A DNA stretch of 64,000 bases from Acinetobacter sp. ANC 4805 (GCF_022549495.1 NZ_JAKZGD010000001.1:372001-436000), one strand, 5' to 3'; positions 9,021 to 19,208 are shown, numbered from the stretch's first letter. A program made the numbers and translations. The notes: a model not told the origin generated them from the letters alone.

Positions 9021-10244
9021 ATGCAGCTTTATTATTTTTATCGTCATCACAGTGAAAATACGATTTTTATTAGTGTGCAACAACAAACAGAACATACGCT
9101 TGAGTTTTTATGGGTTGATAGTTTGAGACAGGATTTGGTCAATCATACCGAGTCTTGGCAGAAAAACATTTATGAGCACACAGGGCTGGTATTGAATGAA
9201 TTTCATATGCGAGATTTGCTTAATATCGAGCATCCTTGTGCTTTCGATACCGTTGAAGAGTACGATCTCTTAGTATTTCGGAAGTTGATTAGTCCTGATG
9301 ACCAAATTTATGAAAGTGAGAATGCCTTAGAATCACATGAAAGTGTCTTTGGTTTAGCCACCACACCGATGAGCTTTATTCTAACACCGAGTGTTTTAGT
9401 GAGTGTGCGAGAGCAGGGCAATAAGGCAGTAGAAAGTTATATTCAACGCCTTCAAGTGATTATGGAGCGGGCTATTGCTGAACAAAATAAACCACGTAAA
9501 TTACCGAGTACACCTGCTGATCTATCTTTAAGATTACTGAATAGCATGATTGATGGCTATTTGAATTTGCGTACACCACTGACACGTCGTGTTGAATATT
9601 GGCAACAGCAACTTTTGCAGGGCAACCGCCGTTTTAAACAGTGGCATCAACTCTTTCATGAAGATATGGCATTCCAACAAATCGAAAATTTATGTGAGGA
9701 ACAAATAGAGACCTTACAGGAGTTTCGAGATGAGTTAGTTGATAATTATCATCATGTTGTTGGTGAACATAAGCATAAGAATCAAGACATTCTCTTGGTT
9801 CGTCTTAATGATTTAATGAGTCATGTGGAACGGGTACAAAAGCATACTTTGCGTTTAAGGAATGCGATCCAATCGGCGATTGATTTACATTTCTCTGCGA
9901 TTGCCAATCAAACCAATGAAAATATGCGTATTTTGGCAATTATTACTGCAATCTTTGCGCCATTAACCTTATTGACTGGGGTATATGGAATGAACTTTGA
10001 GTTTATTCCTGGGCTGAAATCACCTGTTGGATTTTGGATTATGCTCGCGGTGATGATGATGAGCACGGTGGTATTACTGTACTACTTTTATCAGCAACAT
10101 TTGGTTGGACGTGGTGAGCGTAGTGTGATTGATTTACTGGCGCAACAGCATAAACAGCGCAATGTTAATTTGTTATGGTTCTTGGATTATGAGCCGATTA
10201 AGCAAACGCTGAAAGAAGTCGAGAAAATGACTAAACTGAAATAA
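9021..10244 (+). CDS. corA: CorA-family divalent metal ion transporter
   Basis: The 407-residue protein has a long, charged, helical cytoplasmic N-terminal domain and two C-terminal membrane helices. The signature YGMN is at the end of the first helix (GVYGMNFEFIPGL, residues about 323-335), which forms the Mg2+ selectivity filter of the pentameric CorA channel. The second helix is rich in Met and Val, followed by a cytoplasmic tail of about 45 residues that is longer than in E. coli CorA. Mg2+ is the likely substrate, but members of this family also move Co2+, Ni2+ or Zn2+ (ZntB), and sequence alone does not decide this. It is a single gene. Confidence 0.85.
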   Translation: MQLYYFYRHHSENTIFISVQQQTEHTLEFLWVDSLRQDLVNHTESWQKNIYEHTGLVLNEFHMRDLLNIEHPCAFDTVEEYDLLVFRKLISPDDQIYESENALESHESVFGLATTPMSFILTPSVLVSVREQGNKAVESYIQRLQVIMERAIAEQNKPRKLPSTPADLSLRLLNSMIDGYLNLRTPLTRRVEYWQQQLLQGNRRFKQWHQLFHEDMAFQQIENLCEEQIETLQEFRDELVDNYHHVVGEHKHKNQDILLVRLNDLMSHVERVQKHTLRLRNAIQSAIDLHFSAIANQTNENMRILAIITAIFAPLTLLTGVYGMNFEFIPGLKSPVGFWIMLAVMMMSTVVLLYYFYQQHLVGRGERSVIDLLAQQHKQRNVNLLWFLDYEPIKQTLKEVEKMTKLK

Positions 10245-10275
10245 TGAGTTTAGTCATTTATGTGGGTATGATGGC

Positions 10276-10602
10276 TTAATGAAAATGTTTTAACTGTTTG
10301 CGTAGTTGTTGCACCTCATCAATTAAGTCAAGCATGATTGCAACGGCAGATAAGCTTGCATCGAAGTCGCGTTGTAAACGATAGGCTCGACGCGCCCGAG
10401 CGACATCTTCACCAATAAATTGATAACTTTGCGGATCGACTTTGATCTGTAAAATATCGTAATCAATCAGTTTTAAGACCCAATCAGTACTTTGACCACA
10501 TGCCTCTGCAAAATGCTCAAGATCAAGTGCCAATTGTTCATCAATGATTTCAACTTGGTAGTGACCGTTATATTGAATTTCTTTGTATTGAATGGTTGTC
10601 AT
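10276..10602 (-). CDS. cbpM: Chaperone modulator CbpM
   Basis: The 108-residue MerR-like helical protein of the CbpM family binds the J-domain of CbpA and inhibits both its DnaK co-chaperone activity and DNA binding. The sequence shows the typical CGQSTDWVLKLIDYDILQI helix-turn-helix-like part and the C-terminal DFDASLSAVAIMLDLIDEVQQLRKQL helix. It lies 11 bp downstream of cbpA on the same strand, the conserved cbpA-cbpM order, so the two are almost certainly one operon and are made in a fixed ratio. Confidence 0.9.
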   Translation of the reverse strand: MTTIQYKEIQYNGHYQVEIIDEQLALDLEHFAEACGQSTDWVLKLIDYDILQIKVDPQSYQFIGEDVARARRAYRLQRDFDASLSAVAIMLDLIDEVQQLRKQLKHFH

Positions 10603-10613
10603 GAGCTTACTCC

Positions 10614-11558
10614 TTATGAGGCACGAGGTCGGAATGAAGGGAAGGCATCGGCAAATTGTTGATAAGCCTGTTGCTCTTGTTCACTGTGCACTGGCGGTAA
10701 AACAATATTAATAATCAGGTATAAATGCCCTGCGGTTTTGTTTGGTATCCCTTTATCTTTGAGACGTAGTTGTTGTCCATTTTTGGCATTTTTCGGTAAA
10801 TTGACTTTGAGCTGCCCAGCAGGAGTATTGACTTCGATGCTTTGCCCTAAGCCTGCTTCCCAAGGGCTCACATCAATGGTTTGATAAACATCAGCCCCTT
10901 CAACTCGGATTCGGTCGGTATCTTTATATTGGATTTCAATATACAGATCGCCATTTTCACCGCCATTGATACCACTTTGTCCTTGACCATTTAAGCGGAT
11001 TTGTTGACCCTCTTTCATTCCTTTTGGAATTTTGACCTCTAGGGTTTTACGCTGTACTTCTGGTTCACCATACACATTATAGGTTGGGATTTGTAGTGTG
11101 ATTTGTTGAGTTGAACCGTGGTAGGCAATCTCTAAATCAATTTGAATACTGGCATGTTGATCTTCTCCTCGATGGCTACGTTGCTGGCGTTGCGAACGTT
11201 GTTGCCCGCCACCAAAGCCTGAACCAAAGCGACCAAATAAGTCTTCAAAACCACTAAAGTCTGCACCATCGCCTGAACTTTGACGATAGAACTGTGAGCC
11301 ATCAAAGCCACTTTGATTGCCTTGTCCGAAATTGGAAAAGCCTTGTGGATGATCTAGCATCTGATCGTATTCAGCTTTTTTTGTGGCATCACTCAAGGTG
11401 TCATAGGCGACGTTAATCGCCTGCATTTTAGCTTCAGCATCAGTTTCTTTACTAATGTCTGGATGATATTTACGCGCCAGTTTTCGATAGGCTTTTTTGA
11501 TTTCATCTGCTGAGGCATCTCTGGAAACACCTAGCTCTTCATAATAATTTTTGGTCAT
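10614..11558 (-). CDS. cbpA: Curved-DNA-binding DnaJ-type co-chaperone CbpA
   Basis: The 314-residue type II J-domain protein has a J-domain at residues 4-66 with an intact HPD motif (YHPDISKE), then a Gly/Phe/Gln-rich linker (about 75-130) and two beta-rich C-terminal peptide-binding domains. The DnaJ cysteine zinc-finger repeats are absent, which separates it from DnaJ. It stimulates DnaK and binds curved DNA in starved cells. It is the first gene of the cbpA-cbpM pair. The linker contains a run of QQRSQRQQRS that is more polar than in the E. coli protein. Confidence 0.93.
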   Translation of the reverse strand: MTKNYYEELGVSRDASADEIKKAYRKLARKYHPDISKETDAEAKMQAINVAYDTLSDATKKAEYDQMLDHPQGFSNFGQGNQSGFDGSQFYRQSSGDGADFSGFEDLFGRFGSGFGGGQQRSQRQQRSHRGEDQHASIQIDLEIAYHGSTQQITLQIPTYNVYGEPEVQRKTLEVKIPKGMKEGQQIRLNGQGQSGINGGENGDLYIEIQYKDTDRIRVEGADVYQTIDVSPWEAGLGQSIEVNTPAGQLKVNLPKNAKNGQQLRLKDKGIPNKTAGHLYLIINIVLPPVHSEQEQQAYQQFADAFPSFRPRAS

Positions 11559-11700
11559 AATATTGAATATAATAATGGGATGTTTCTTTCATTATGAAAC
11601 GAATCCAAGAGATTTCAATGGATTCGATTGTATAAGAGTTGTTCTATTTAATCAGAAGAATAGATTGTGAATGACTTAAGTCAATATTTGATCTATTCCC

Positions 11701-12312
11701 CTAGAGAAAGATCTCGACTAGACCATAGAGTGCAATCAATATCAATAAGACACCACACAAACCGAGAGCTTTGGGATAAATATTGCTTTGAGATAGGCTG
11801 CGGAAAAATAGGTAAACTAAAGACAGAGTAAGGAAATCTAAAATAATCCATGTCACTGTCAGCAGGCTTAAACTGAAATTGATATTTTGGGAGATATTAA
11901 TAAACTGCGGGAAAAAGGCTGAAAAGAAGATAATATCCTTAGGATTTGAAATCCCTACCAGAAAGCCTTTTTTAAATCCGCCATTTTGTGCGGACACGGT
12001 TTGAATCGCTGTGGGATGGGGTGCCTGAAGCACTTCTTTAATAATGCTATAACCGAGATAGGCAATGTAGAGGCAACCTAATACCCGAATAGCTTTCAGG
12101 TAGTTTTCATCAATGCTAAGAAAACCTTTGAGCATGAGCACTGAAATAAAAATTAGGATGAGCGAGGCAAAGTTGGTTCCAAAAATGGTTTGTAATGCTT
12201 TTTTATAGCCGCCTTTGAGACCCGCACTTGCAACTAAAATCATCACAGGGCCAGGGGTCGCAATCAAGACAATAACACTGATAACAAACAGGAAATATTC
12301 GAAGTAATTCAT
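11701..12312 (-). CDS. LysE/RhtB-family amino-acid exporter
   Basis: The 203-residue protein with about six membrane helices belongs to the LysE translocator superfamily. The N-terminal TPGPVMILVASAGLKGGYKKAL motif is the RhtB-type signature, and NPKDIIFFSAFFPQFI is the second conserved block. Members export homoserine, threonine, leucine or other amino acids; the substrate cannot be read from the sequence. It has its own upstream gap after the hslO terminator, so it is probably an independent transcript. Confidence 0.85.
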   Translation of the reverse strand: MNYFEYFLFVISVIVLIATPGPVMILVASAGLKGGYKKALQTIFGTNFASLILIFISVLMLKGFLSIDENYLKAIRVLGCLYIAYLGYSIIKEVLQAPHPTAIQTVSAQNGGFKKGFLVGISNPKDIIFFSAFFPQFINISQNINFSLSLLTVTWIILDFLTLSLVYLFFRSLSQSNIYPKALGLCGVLLILIALYGLVEIFL

Positions 12313-12383
12313 AAGTCAAAATTAAGGTCTATATTATTGGGACATTTAAAAATTGTTCTATCGGCTAGACCTTAATACAAAAT

Positions 12384-12412
12384 AAAAAAAGACGGAAGCC
12401 CGTCTTTTTTTA
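12384..12412 (-). terminator. Intrinsic terminator after hslO
   Basis: GACGG (12391-12395) and CCGTC (12400-12404) with a 4-nt loop AAGC, flanked by A-run and T-run arms that extend the stem to 12 bp. It lies 14 bp past the hslO stop on the minus strand. Confidence 0.88.
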
Positions 12413-12425
12413 TTTTACTTTTCAA

Positions 12426-13301
12426 TTAACTTAAATGCTCACCAAACAAACCTAAAGCTTCTTCTGCTGAAAACTCATAACGGGTATTACAGAATTGGCA
12501 ATCCATTTGAATTGGGTTTTGTGCTTCTAAAGTTTCATGTACTGCATCAACGCCAATCTGAATCAAGGCATTGGCACAGCGTTCTTTTGAGCAGGTACAA
12601 CCAAACTTTAACTGTTCGACTTCAGGTAAACGCACTTCTTCTTCGTTGTAAAGGCGATATAGAATTTCATTGGCTGAAAGATCCGTCAATTCCTCTGGTT
12701 TCAGGGTTTCAGTCAACATAGTTAAACGTGGCCATAAGTCTTCATCGACTAACTTTTGCTCTTCTTCGTCGTTGCGTGGAAGCAACTGAATCAATAAGCC
12801 ACCTGAACGTTTACTATTGGTTGCTAATACGATATGCGTCGGAATCTGTGCAGAGAGATCATAATATTGGGTTAAACAACCTGCTAAAGTCGGTTGATCA
12901 AGCGGTACGATGCCTTGATAACGTTCACCGTGTTCAGGTTCAATATTAATAAACAATACTGGATTGATTAAGGCAGCAAGCACAGTACGACTGTCCGTGC
13001 CTTCGACAAAACGTGGATCTTCCTCATAATCAGCCAAGGCACGAACTTCACCTAAATGGTTGCATTCCGCCATAGCCCATTTGAATGTGCCACTTGCTTG
13101 AATTTGTAAGCTAATACAACCACGGATTTTCAACGTACTTGCAAGTAGGGCAATTGCACTTAACATTTCACCCAATAGGCTTTGTACCGCAGGCATATAT
13201 TCACGTTGCGCCAAAATGGTTTGTAGTGCTTCTTCTAAATGGACGACTTCACCACGAATAGGGCAATCTTCGATAAAAAAGCGTTGGCGTAAATCAGACA
13301 T
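12426..13301 (-). CDS. hslO: Redox-regulated chaperone Hsp33
   Basis: The 291-residue Hsp33 is a holdase that becomes active when peroxide or HOCl oxidises its zinc-binding cysteines. The C-terminal zinc centre is complete: the CxC pair in FGCTCSKERC and the CxxC pair in CQFC. The N-terminal dimerisation and substrate domain has the usual SALLAST-like and GxLLIQLLP elements. An upstream in-frame start at 13334 exists, but the ATG at 13301 has a GGAG site 6 bases upstream and gives MSDLRQRFFIED, the conserved N-terminus, so I chose it. Confidence 0.95.
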   Translation of the reverse strand: MSDLRQRFFIEDCPIRGEVVHLEEALQTILAQREYMPAVQSLLGEMLSAIALLASTLKIRGCISLQIQASGTFKWAMAECNHLGEVRALADYEEDPRFVEGTDSRTVLAALINPVLFINIEPEHGERYQGIVPLDQPTLAGCLTQYYDLSAQIPTHIVLATNSKRSGGLLIQLLPRNDEEEQKLVDEDLWPRLTMLTETLKPEELTDLSANEILYRLYNEEEVRLPEVEQLKFGCTCSKERCANALIQIGVDAVHETLEAQNPIQMDCQFCNTRYEFSAEEALGLFGEHLS

Positions 13302-13418
13302 ATTTTTCTCCAGTATCCCCTCAGGGAAAAACAAAGCAACGCTTTGCCTTGTAAAGCACTCTGGGCTTTATAAAAAGGGCATGGTTATGCATCAATAATG
13401 GTGTCTGTTTGTCAAAAC

Positions 13419-15236
13419 TCAAGATGTTCCATTGAGTGAATTTGAATCACTTTGTATGTTTTGATCACTGCTCGTGCGATTTGACACGAAAGCTTTTGTG
13501 TTTTCAAACAAATACTCGAGCTCTGCCATCGCATTTGGATAGTTTTCAATACGCTCTTTTTCTAGGTGAATCCAATGTTGCTGTTCAAGTAATCGTTCAT
13601 CTTCTTGTTTAAATAACGCGATTTGAGCTTGAGCTTCTTCAACTGAAAGCCCAGTTTTGATCAGTGCCTGCTGTGCCAGTGCTAATGATGAAGCATAGGT
13701 TTCACGCCAAATATGCAGTACATCTAAATCATGGAGTAAATGGGTGTGGTGTCGATCACGTGCGCGGACAAATAAAGTTAAATCTGGATAATTTAAACGA
13801 AGGTGGCGTGTCAAATTCATACTGTCTTCAACATCATCAATTGCCAGAATCAATAATTTGCAATATTCGATACCTGCGGAGCGTAGATTTTCGACTTGAG
13901 TGACATCAGCATCAAAGAAACGATGTCCATATTGCTCAATAAAATGGGCATCAGGTTGATTACTATCAATCACACTAAATCGTTTGCCTTGTGCATGTAA
14001 GGTACGTGCAACTACTTGCCCAAAACGACCGAAACCGATAATTAAAATAGGGTGCTGTGGAATATCTTCAATTTGTACAGCAACTTTTTTATTTAGTCTT
14101 GGTGAAATTTTTGTATCAAATAGCCAATACAGGAGTGGGGTCAGCAACATAGAACCAAAGATGATCAGTAAGCTAGATGTCACTAAATCATTGGTGATTA
14201 AATTTTCACTTTCTGCCAGTTTAAGCAAAATAAAAGCAAGTTCACCGCTTTGCGCAAGTGTGAGTGCAAAAAGCGTACTAAGTTTGGCATGGCGTTGCTG
14301 GTAATAACTCATTGCGGTAATAACAGCAACTTTGATCAAGACCAAACCGAAAATCGAACCTAAAATGAATAATGGGGATTGCCTTAAAGGCTCAAGTGAA
14401 AGTCCTAAGCCAATCGTAAGGAAAAATAGCCCAACCATCGGCTCTTTAAAAGGCTGAATAATCCGTTCAACTTCAGCTTTAAACTCGGTCTCAGTTAAGA
14501 GTAATCCTGCTAAAAATGCACCAATCAAAACATGAATATTGAGAACCTCCATAATTAAAATAACAGAGAGGACAATCAATAAACTCAAAACGGGGATTAA
14601 TTGAATACTGCCTTTACCTGCTAAAAATCGGAAAGCTGGTCGAACTACATAACGACTTGCTAAAAATAAACCTGAAATGGTCGCCATAATCGCAGCAAAA
14701 TAAGCAATACCGTGTCGTGTGGAAGCAGTATCTTCAAGTAAAGGAAAGAGTGAAATGAAGATCACAGCAATAAAAGCCTGAAATTGCAAGGTGGCTAAGC
14801 TTGCTTGTCCAAGTTTGCTATCGAGTTGCTGTTTTTGTTGAAGTAATTGTTGAGTGAATACAACTGAGGAAAAGGCTAAGGCAAGTCCAAGAATGATACT
14901 GGTGAGCAAGTCATGCAAGTATAAATAGCAGGTACTGATGAGCAGGATCGCGATGAGCGCAAGTTGTGTACCACTATTTTTCAGGATCGCATGGCGTTCT
15001 AGCCAAAGTTGCTGTGGTCGAAAGCTAAAACCGATCCAAAACATCACCATCATCATGCCCAAGTGCAAGAGTTGGTTGATGAATTGCACATCTTCAATAA
15101 GCCCTAAAATACTTGAGCCAAGTAAAAGTCCTGCCATGAGATAACCCAAAACAGGAGTGCCGATGTAGCGTTTTGCTAGAGGAACAAAAATTAAAGTTGC
15201 AGCCAGTAAAAAAATGATCGGTAGCAGTAAAGACAT
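13419..15236 (-). CDS. Kef-type monovalent cation:proton antiporter with TrkA-N domain
   Basis: The 605-residue protein has about 12 membrane helices of the CPA2 Na+/H+ exchanger fold (residues 1-380), then a Rossmann RCK/TrkA-N domain starting HPILIIGFGRFGQVVARTL (glycine motif GFGRFG), and a coiled, charged tail. It resembles KefB/KefC/YbaL potassium efflux systems. No kefF/kefG-type ancillary oxidoreductase is adjacent, so glutathione gating is not shown. An apparent upstream TTG start at 15248 is less likely than the ATG at 15236, which has GAGG 6 bases upstream. Confidence 0.85.
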   Translation of the reverse strand: MSLLLPIIFLLAATLIFVPLAKRYIGTPVLGYLMAGLLLGSSILGLIEDVQFINQLLHLGMMMVMFWIGFSFRPQQLWLERHAILKNSGTQLALIAILLISTCYLYLHDLLTSIILGLALAFSSVVFTQQLLQQKQQLDSKLGQASLATLQFQAFIAVIFISLFPLLEDTASTRHGIAYFAAIMATISGLFLASRYVVRPAFRFLAGKGSIQLIPVLSLLIVLSVILIMEVLNIHVLIGAFLAGLLLTETEFKAEVERIIQPFKEPMVGLFFLTIGLGLSLEPLRQSPLFILGSIFGLVLIKVAVITAMSYYQQRHAKLSTLFALTLAQSGELAFILLKLAESENLITNDLVTSSLLIIFGSMLLTPLLYWLFDTKISPRLNKKVAVQIEDIPQHPILIIGFGRFGQVVARTLHAQGKRFSVIDSNQPDAHFIEQYGHRFFDADVTQVENLRSAGIEYCKLLILAIDDVEDSMNLTRHLRLNYPDLTLFVRARDRHHTHLLHDLDVLHIWRETYASSLALAQQALIKTGLSVEEAQAQIALFKQEDERLLEQQHWIHLEKERIENYPNAMAELEYLFENTKAFVSNRTSSDQNIQSDSNSLNGTS

Positions 15237-15597
15237 TGAATGCCTCAAATTTTTCTATTAGGTTCAGACTAACTCAAATGAGTCGCATGTAAAAATAGTA
15301 TCTGAAATATGATAGTTGGAAACATCATTTTTAACTCAGTGGGAGAATACGTTACATCGTTGATCTCAAATGTATGTTGGATAAGCAATATGTTTGTTTG
15401 ATGTTTTAATATGCCATGAAATAACAAAGACTTTTATGCAAAGTGATAGTTGAATTGAAGATATGTTTTGCTACCGCAATTCAATATGCAATATTCATCT
15501 CGCTCGCCTCAATCACGAAGGATGGGTGATCAAGAGAAATGCAGTATCAAACTTCGTTGAAAAAGCACTTGATGGCTTTTCATATGAGAATATTCAA
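15237..15597. other. 361-bp gap between kef-type gene and priA with no recognised gene
   Basis: The only open frame of any size is on the plus strand (15463-15657, 64 codons). It runs antisense into the 3' end of priA and has no recognisable family, no convincing ribosome binding site and no homologous look. The rest is AT-rich. I see no terminator-quality hairpin for priA here. It may hold the promoter of the antiporter gene close to 15240-15330, but no clean hexamer pair stands out. Confidence 0.4.
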
Positions 15598-17823
15598 TTA
15601 ACTAAATTCTTGTGGATCAACGTCAATCGAGAGTCTCAGCAAATGCTGACGCGGTAAATGTACTACTTGCTGCCACCACTGACGTAAATAAAAATGCAGT
15701 TTTGCACGATCGGCAGACAAAATCACCATATGCGCCCGATAGCGCCCTGCTTTACGTTCCATCGGCGCAGGAATGGGGCCCCAAATATCCACGGTATCGC
15801 CAGCCATTGTCCGTAATTGTTGCGCAATGTCCGCTAAAAATTGTTGGCTATAGTCTCGATCCTTAGATTCAACCCGAACCAATACTGCATAACGATACGG
15901 GGGTTGCATGGCAATCTTACGATCAGCCAGCATTTGTTTGGCGACAGTACGGTAGTCATGCTCAATTAAGGTCGTCAACATCGGGTGATCGGGACGCAAG
16001 CTTTGTAAATAGACACTACCTTTATGTTCACCACGACCAGCGCGCCCTGCTACTTGTACAATCAGTTGTGCAGTTCGTTCAGGCGCACGAGGGTCGACGC
16101 TGAGTAAGCCTGCATCAATATCTAAAATGGCAACTAAAGTGACATGAGGGAAGTGATGACCTTTGGCGAGCATTTGCGTGCCCAATAAAATACTGGGTTC
16201 ATTTTGTTGAATACGGTCATAAATCTTCTGCCAACTGCCGACTCGACTGGTGCTGTCTCGATCGACTCGAATTACTTCATTGTGGGGAAACAATTCTTGT
16301 AAGTGTTCTTCAAGTTTTGCTGTTCCTGCACCTATGGTTTTTAAGCTTTGTTTTTGACATGCAGGACAATGCTCAGGAAGGCGATTGATGGTACCGCAAT
16401 GGTGGCAATGCAAATAATGATAGGGCTGAGAGTGTAGAGTAAAGTGCGCATCACAATGTGGGCAATTGGCTTGCCAACCACAGCTTTCGCACATCAAAAT
16501 AGGAGCATAACCACGTCGATTTAAAAAGATCAGCACTTGTTCTTTACGCTCTAGGGTATGTTTGATTTGCTCAAGTAAGCTTTGACTGATGCCATGCTTC
16601 TTTTTGGCAATTTTTAAATCAATGACATGCATCTTCGGTAAAACCGCAACGCCCGCACGTTGATTTAGTTCAAGCAAGTGCAACTTACCTGATTCCACCA
16701 AATGATAGCTATCAATACTCGGGGTGGCAGAACCCAGAATGACTGCACAGCCTTGTAGATGCCCACGATACAATGCCACATCACGGGTATGGTAGCGGAA
16801 ACCTTCTTGCTGCTTATACGAAAGATCATGTTCCTCATCAAGGATGATCAAACCTAATCGAGGAAGTGGCGTATAGATCGCAGAGCGAGTGCCAATAATA
16901 ATCGAGGCTTTACCTGTTTGAGCCTGTTGCCAAGCCTGTAAACGTTTTGAGTCATTTAAACCTGAGTGCAATAACGCTACATCACAATGAAAGCGTGATT
17001 TAAAACGAGCAACGGTTTGAGGTGTGAGACCAATTTCAGGGACTAACACCAGCACTTGTTTGCCTTGTTTTAACACGTCATACATGACTTGCAAATAAAC
17101 TTCAGTCTTACCACTGCCTGTCAAGCCATCAAGTAAAAATGCTTGATAATGATGGAGTGCTTTTAGGATTTGCTGAATGGATTTTTTCTGATCTTCATTC
17201 GGTGTTAAGGGAACTTGAGCCAATTGCACAGGCGTTGGGGTGAAATCATGTGGTTCAAGACAACATTCAACCAGACCTTTTTTCTCTAGCGCTTTGAGTG
17301 TAGCTGTTTCGATACCACTGAGATTTAAAATATTTTCGGTTGTACCATGTAGATGTAGTTTGAGAATTTGGTAAGCATCATATTGTTTTTGAGAACGTTT
17401 TAATAAAGCATCAGGATTGTCATTTGGGATAATTTTCCATTGATGAAATAGAATATCTAAGGCACGTCCTTGCCTTAATAGCGAAGGTAAGGCGCTTTGC
17501 ATGACCTCACCAATTGGAAATTGGTAATATTGTGCTGACCATGTCAACAAAGTTAAAACTTGTTGATCTAGAATTGATTCCTGATCGAGTAATTCCGTGA
17601 TGGCTTTAAGTTTGAATTGCCCTGTGAATAGCTCATTGGGATCAACTTTTTCAGTAATGATTCCAATCAGATTTTGCCGACCAAATGAAATCGCAACACG
17701 TGCGCCAACCTGTGCTTGATCATATTGCTCAGCACTGACCGTATAGTCAAACGTGTCATACACATAAACGGGTATTGCAACTCGAATACGGTACAGAATA
17801 GCGTTAGAATTTGGGGTAGGCAT
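15598..17823 (-). CDS. priA: Primosomal replication restart helicase PriA
   Basis: The protein is 741 residues long. PriA is the 3'-5' SF2 helicase that reloads DnaB at stalled forks. The N-terminal 3'-DNA-binding domain begins RIRVAIPVYVYDTFDYTV; Walker A is LTGSGKTEVYL; the DEAH-type box is LDEEHDLSYK. Two zinc-binding sites follow as CESC-CPHC and CHHC-CPAC pairs, and the helicase motif VI VAGRAGRG is present. The frame can start at 17865, but the ATG at 17823 (MPTPNSNAILYR) fits family N-termini better. gspF is divergent, with the shared control region at 17866-17979. Confidence 0.95.
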   Translation of the reverse strand: MPTPNSNAILYRIRVAIPVYVYDTFDYTVSAEQYDQAQVGARVAISFGRQNLIGIITEKVDPNELFTGQFKLKAITELLDQESILDQQVLTLLTWSAQYYQFPIGEVMQSALPSLLRQGRALDILFHQWKIIPNDNPDALLKRSQKQYDAYQILKLHLHGTTENILNLSGIETATLKALEKKGLVECCLEPHDFTPTPVQLAQVPLTPNEDQKKSIQQILKALHHYQAFLLDGLTGSGKTEVYLQVMYDVLKQGKQVLVLVPEIGLTPQTVARFKSRFHCDVALLHSGLNDSKRLQAWQQAQTGKASIIIGTRSAIYTPLPRLGLIILDEEHDLSYKQQEGFRYHTRDVALYRGHLQGCAVILGSATPSIDSYHLVESGKLHLLELNQRAGVAVLPKMHVIDLKIAKKKHGISQSLLEQIKHTLERKEQVLIFLNRRGYAPILMCESCGWQANCPHCDAHFTLHSQPYHYLHCHHCGTINRLPEHCPACQKQSLKTIGAGTAKLEEHLQELFPHNEVIRVDRDSTSRVGSWQKIYDRIQQNEPSILLGTQMLAKGHHFPHVTLVAILDIDAGLLSVDPRAPERTAQLIVQVAGRAGRGEHKGSVYLQSLRPDHPMLTTLIEHDYRTVAKQMLADRKIAMQPPYRYAVLVRVESKDRDYSQQFLADIAQQLRTMAGDTVDIWGPIPAPMERKAGRYRAHMVILSADRAKLHFYLRQWWQQVVHLPRQHLLRLSIDVDPQEFS

Positions 17824-17979
17824 AAAGGCTTCAATCACGTGTAAAATGGCATGACTGCATGTCATGGAATTATGCTAAAGTGCAGTGCGTTATGTTGATA
17901 AACATAAATGAATATGAATGATTCCACGACACGGATGCAACAGTAACGACAACTATTTTGGGACAATTAGAACAGAACC

Positions 17980-19185
17980 ATGCCTGCTTATCAATTTACT
18001 GCTCTTGATGCTTCTGGAAAGCAACATAAAGGTGTGCTTGAAGGGGATTCTGCACGCCAAATTCGTCAACAGTTGCGAGATAAAGCATGGACACCAATTG
18101 CGGTCGATGCCGTTGAGCAAAAAGATAAACAACAACAGCGTTCTTGGTTTGCAAAAAGCTTTAGTGCTTATGACCTCGCATTGATGACACGCCAACTTTC
18201 AGTTTTGGTTGCTGCGGGGATTCCATTGGAAGAAGCATTACGTGCGGTCAGTAAACAAAGTGAAAAGACTCATGTACAAAACTTATTGATTGCTGTGCGT
18301 TCCAAAGTTTTGGAAGGGCATTCATTAGCACAAAGTATGCAACAAGCAGGTCGTTTCCCTGAGCTTTATATTGCAACGGTTGCGGCAGGTGAACGCTCTG
18401 GACACCTTGATCTGATTTTAGATCAGCTCTCAGACTACACTGAAAACCGTTTTGCGATGCAAAAGAAAATTCAGGGTGCGATGATTTATCCAATAGTCCT
18501 CATGTTAATGTCATTCGGGATCGTGATGGGCTTGATGACCTATGTTGTACCTGAGATCGTCAAAACTTTTGAGCAAAGTAAAGAAGCCTTGCCTTGGATT
18601 ACAGTAGCGCTCATGAAAGCGAGCGCCTTTATTCGACATACATGGATCGGGATATTGATTCTCGCTTTTATTGCGATCATTCTATTTACCCGCTTTCTAA
18701 GAACAACCGCAGGGCATTATGCCTTTGACCGATTAACACTCAGGTTGCCACTTTTTGGTAAACTTTCACGTGGTATAAATGCAGCACGTTTTGCCAGTAC
18801 CTTGTCTATTTTGACTCGTTCAGGGGTGCCTTTGGTGGAAGCTCTACGCATTGGCGCTGAAGTCAGTAATAACTGGGTGATTCGTGATGCGATTGAAGTG
18901 GCGATGGAGCGTGTAACAGAAGGTGGTAATTTGGCAACACAATTGGAGCGTTGCGGTTATTTTCCCCCAATGATGGTACAAATGATTCGAAGTGGTGAAG
19001 CTTCTGGTGAATTAGATCGAATGTTAGATCGAGCTTCAACCATGCAAGATCGTGAGGTAACGACGTTTATCTCAACTTTATTGGCTTTACTCGAGCCCTT
19101 GATGCTGATTTTTATGGCAGCAATTGTATTGGTGATTGTGATTGCGGTCATGTTGCCAATTATTAATATGAACAATATGATCTGA
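17980..19185 (+). CDS. gspF: Type II secretion inner-membrane platform protein GspF
   Basis: The 401-residue polytopic protein is the inner-membrane platform that couples the GspE ATPase to pseudopilus assembly. Two T2SSF repeats are visible: LMTRQLSVLVAAGIPLEEAL (about residue 68) and RFASTLSILTRSGVPLVEALRIGAE (about residue 270). Each is followed by GE(R/A)SG(H/E)L and long membrane helices. The final hydrophobic helix ends IAVMLPIINMN, as in GspF rather than PilC. The stop codon touches the next frame, so gspG is translationally linked. No other gsp genes are in this window, consistent with scattered T2SS genes in Acinetobacter. Confidence 0.94.
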   Translation: MPAYQFTALDASGKQHKGVLEGDSARQIRQQLRDKAWTPIAVDAVEQKDKQQQRSWFAKSFSAYDLALMTRQLSVLVAAGIPLEEALRAVSKQSEKTHVQNLLIAVRSKVLEGHSLAQSMQQAGRFPELYIATVAAGERSGHLDLILDQLSDYTENRFAMQKKIQGAMIYPIVLMLMSFGIVMGLMTYVVPEIVKTFEQSKEALPWITVALMKASAFIRHTWIGILILAFIAIILFTRFLRTTAGHYAFDRLTLRLPLFGKLSRGINAARFASTLSILTRSGVPLVEALRIGAEVSNNWVIRDAIEVAMERVTEGGNLATQLERCGYFPPMMVQMIRSGEASGELDRMLDRASTMQDREVTTFISTLLALLEPLMLIFMAAIVLVIVIAVMLPIINMNNMI

Positions 19186-19208
19186 TGAGTGACACGAAAG
19201 AGATGGAT

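Noticed and set aside
15463..15657. 64-codon plus-strand ORF between the Kef-type gene and priA
   Set aside because: It runs antisense into priA, has no ribosome binding site and no recognisable family.
17850..17866. Inverted repeat CATGAC-TGCAT-GTCATG near the priA start as an operator
   Set aside because: It is short and simple, and may be inside coding sequence if priA starts at 17865; support is too weak to call.
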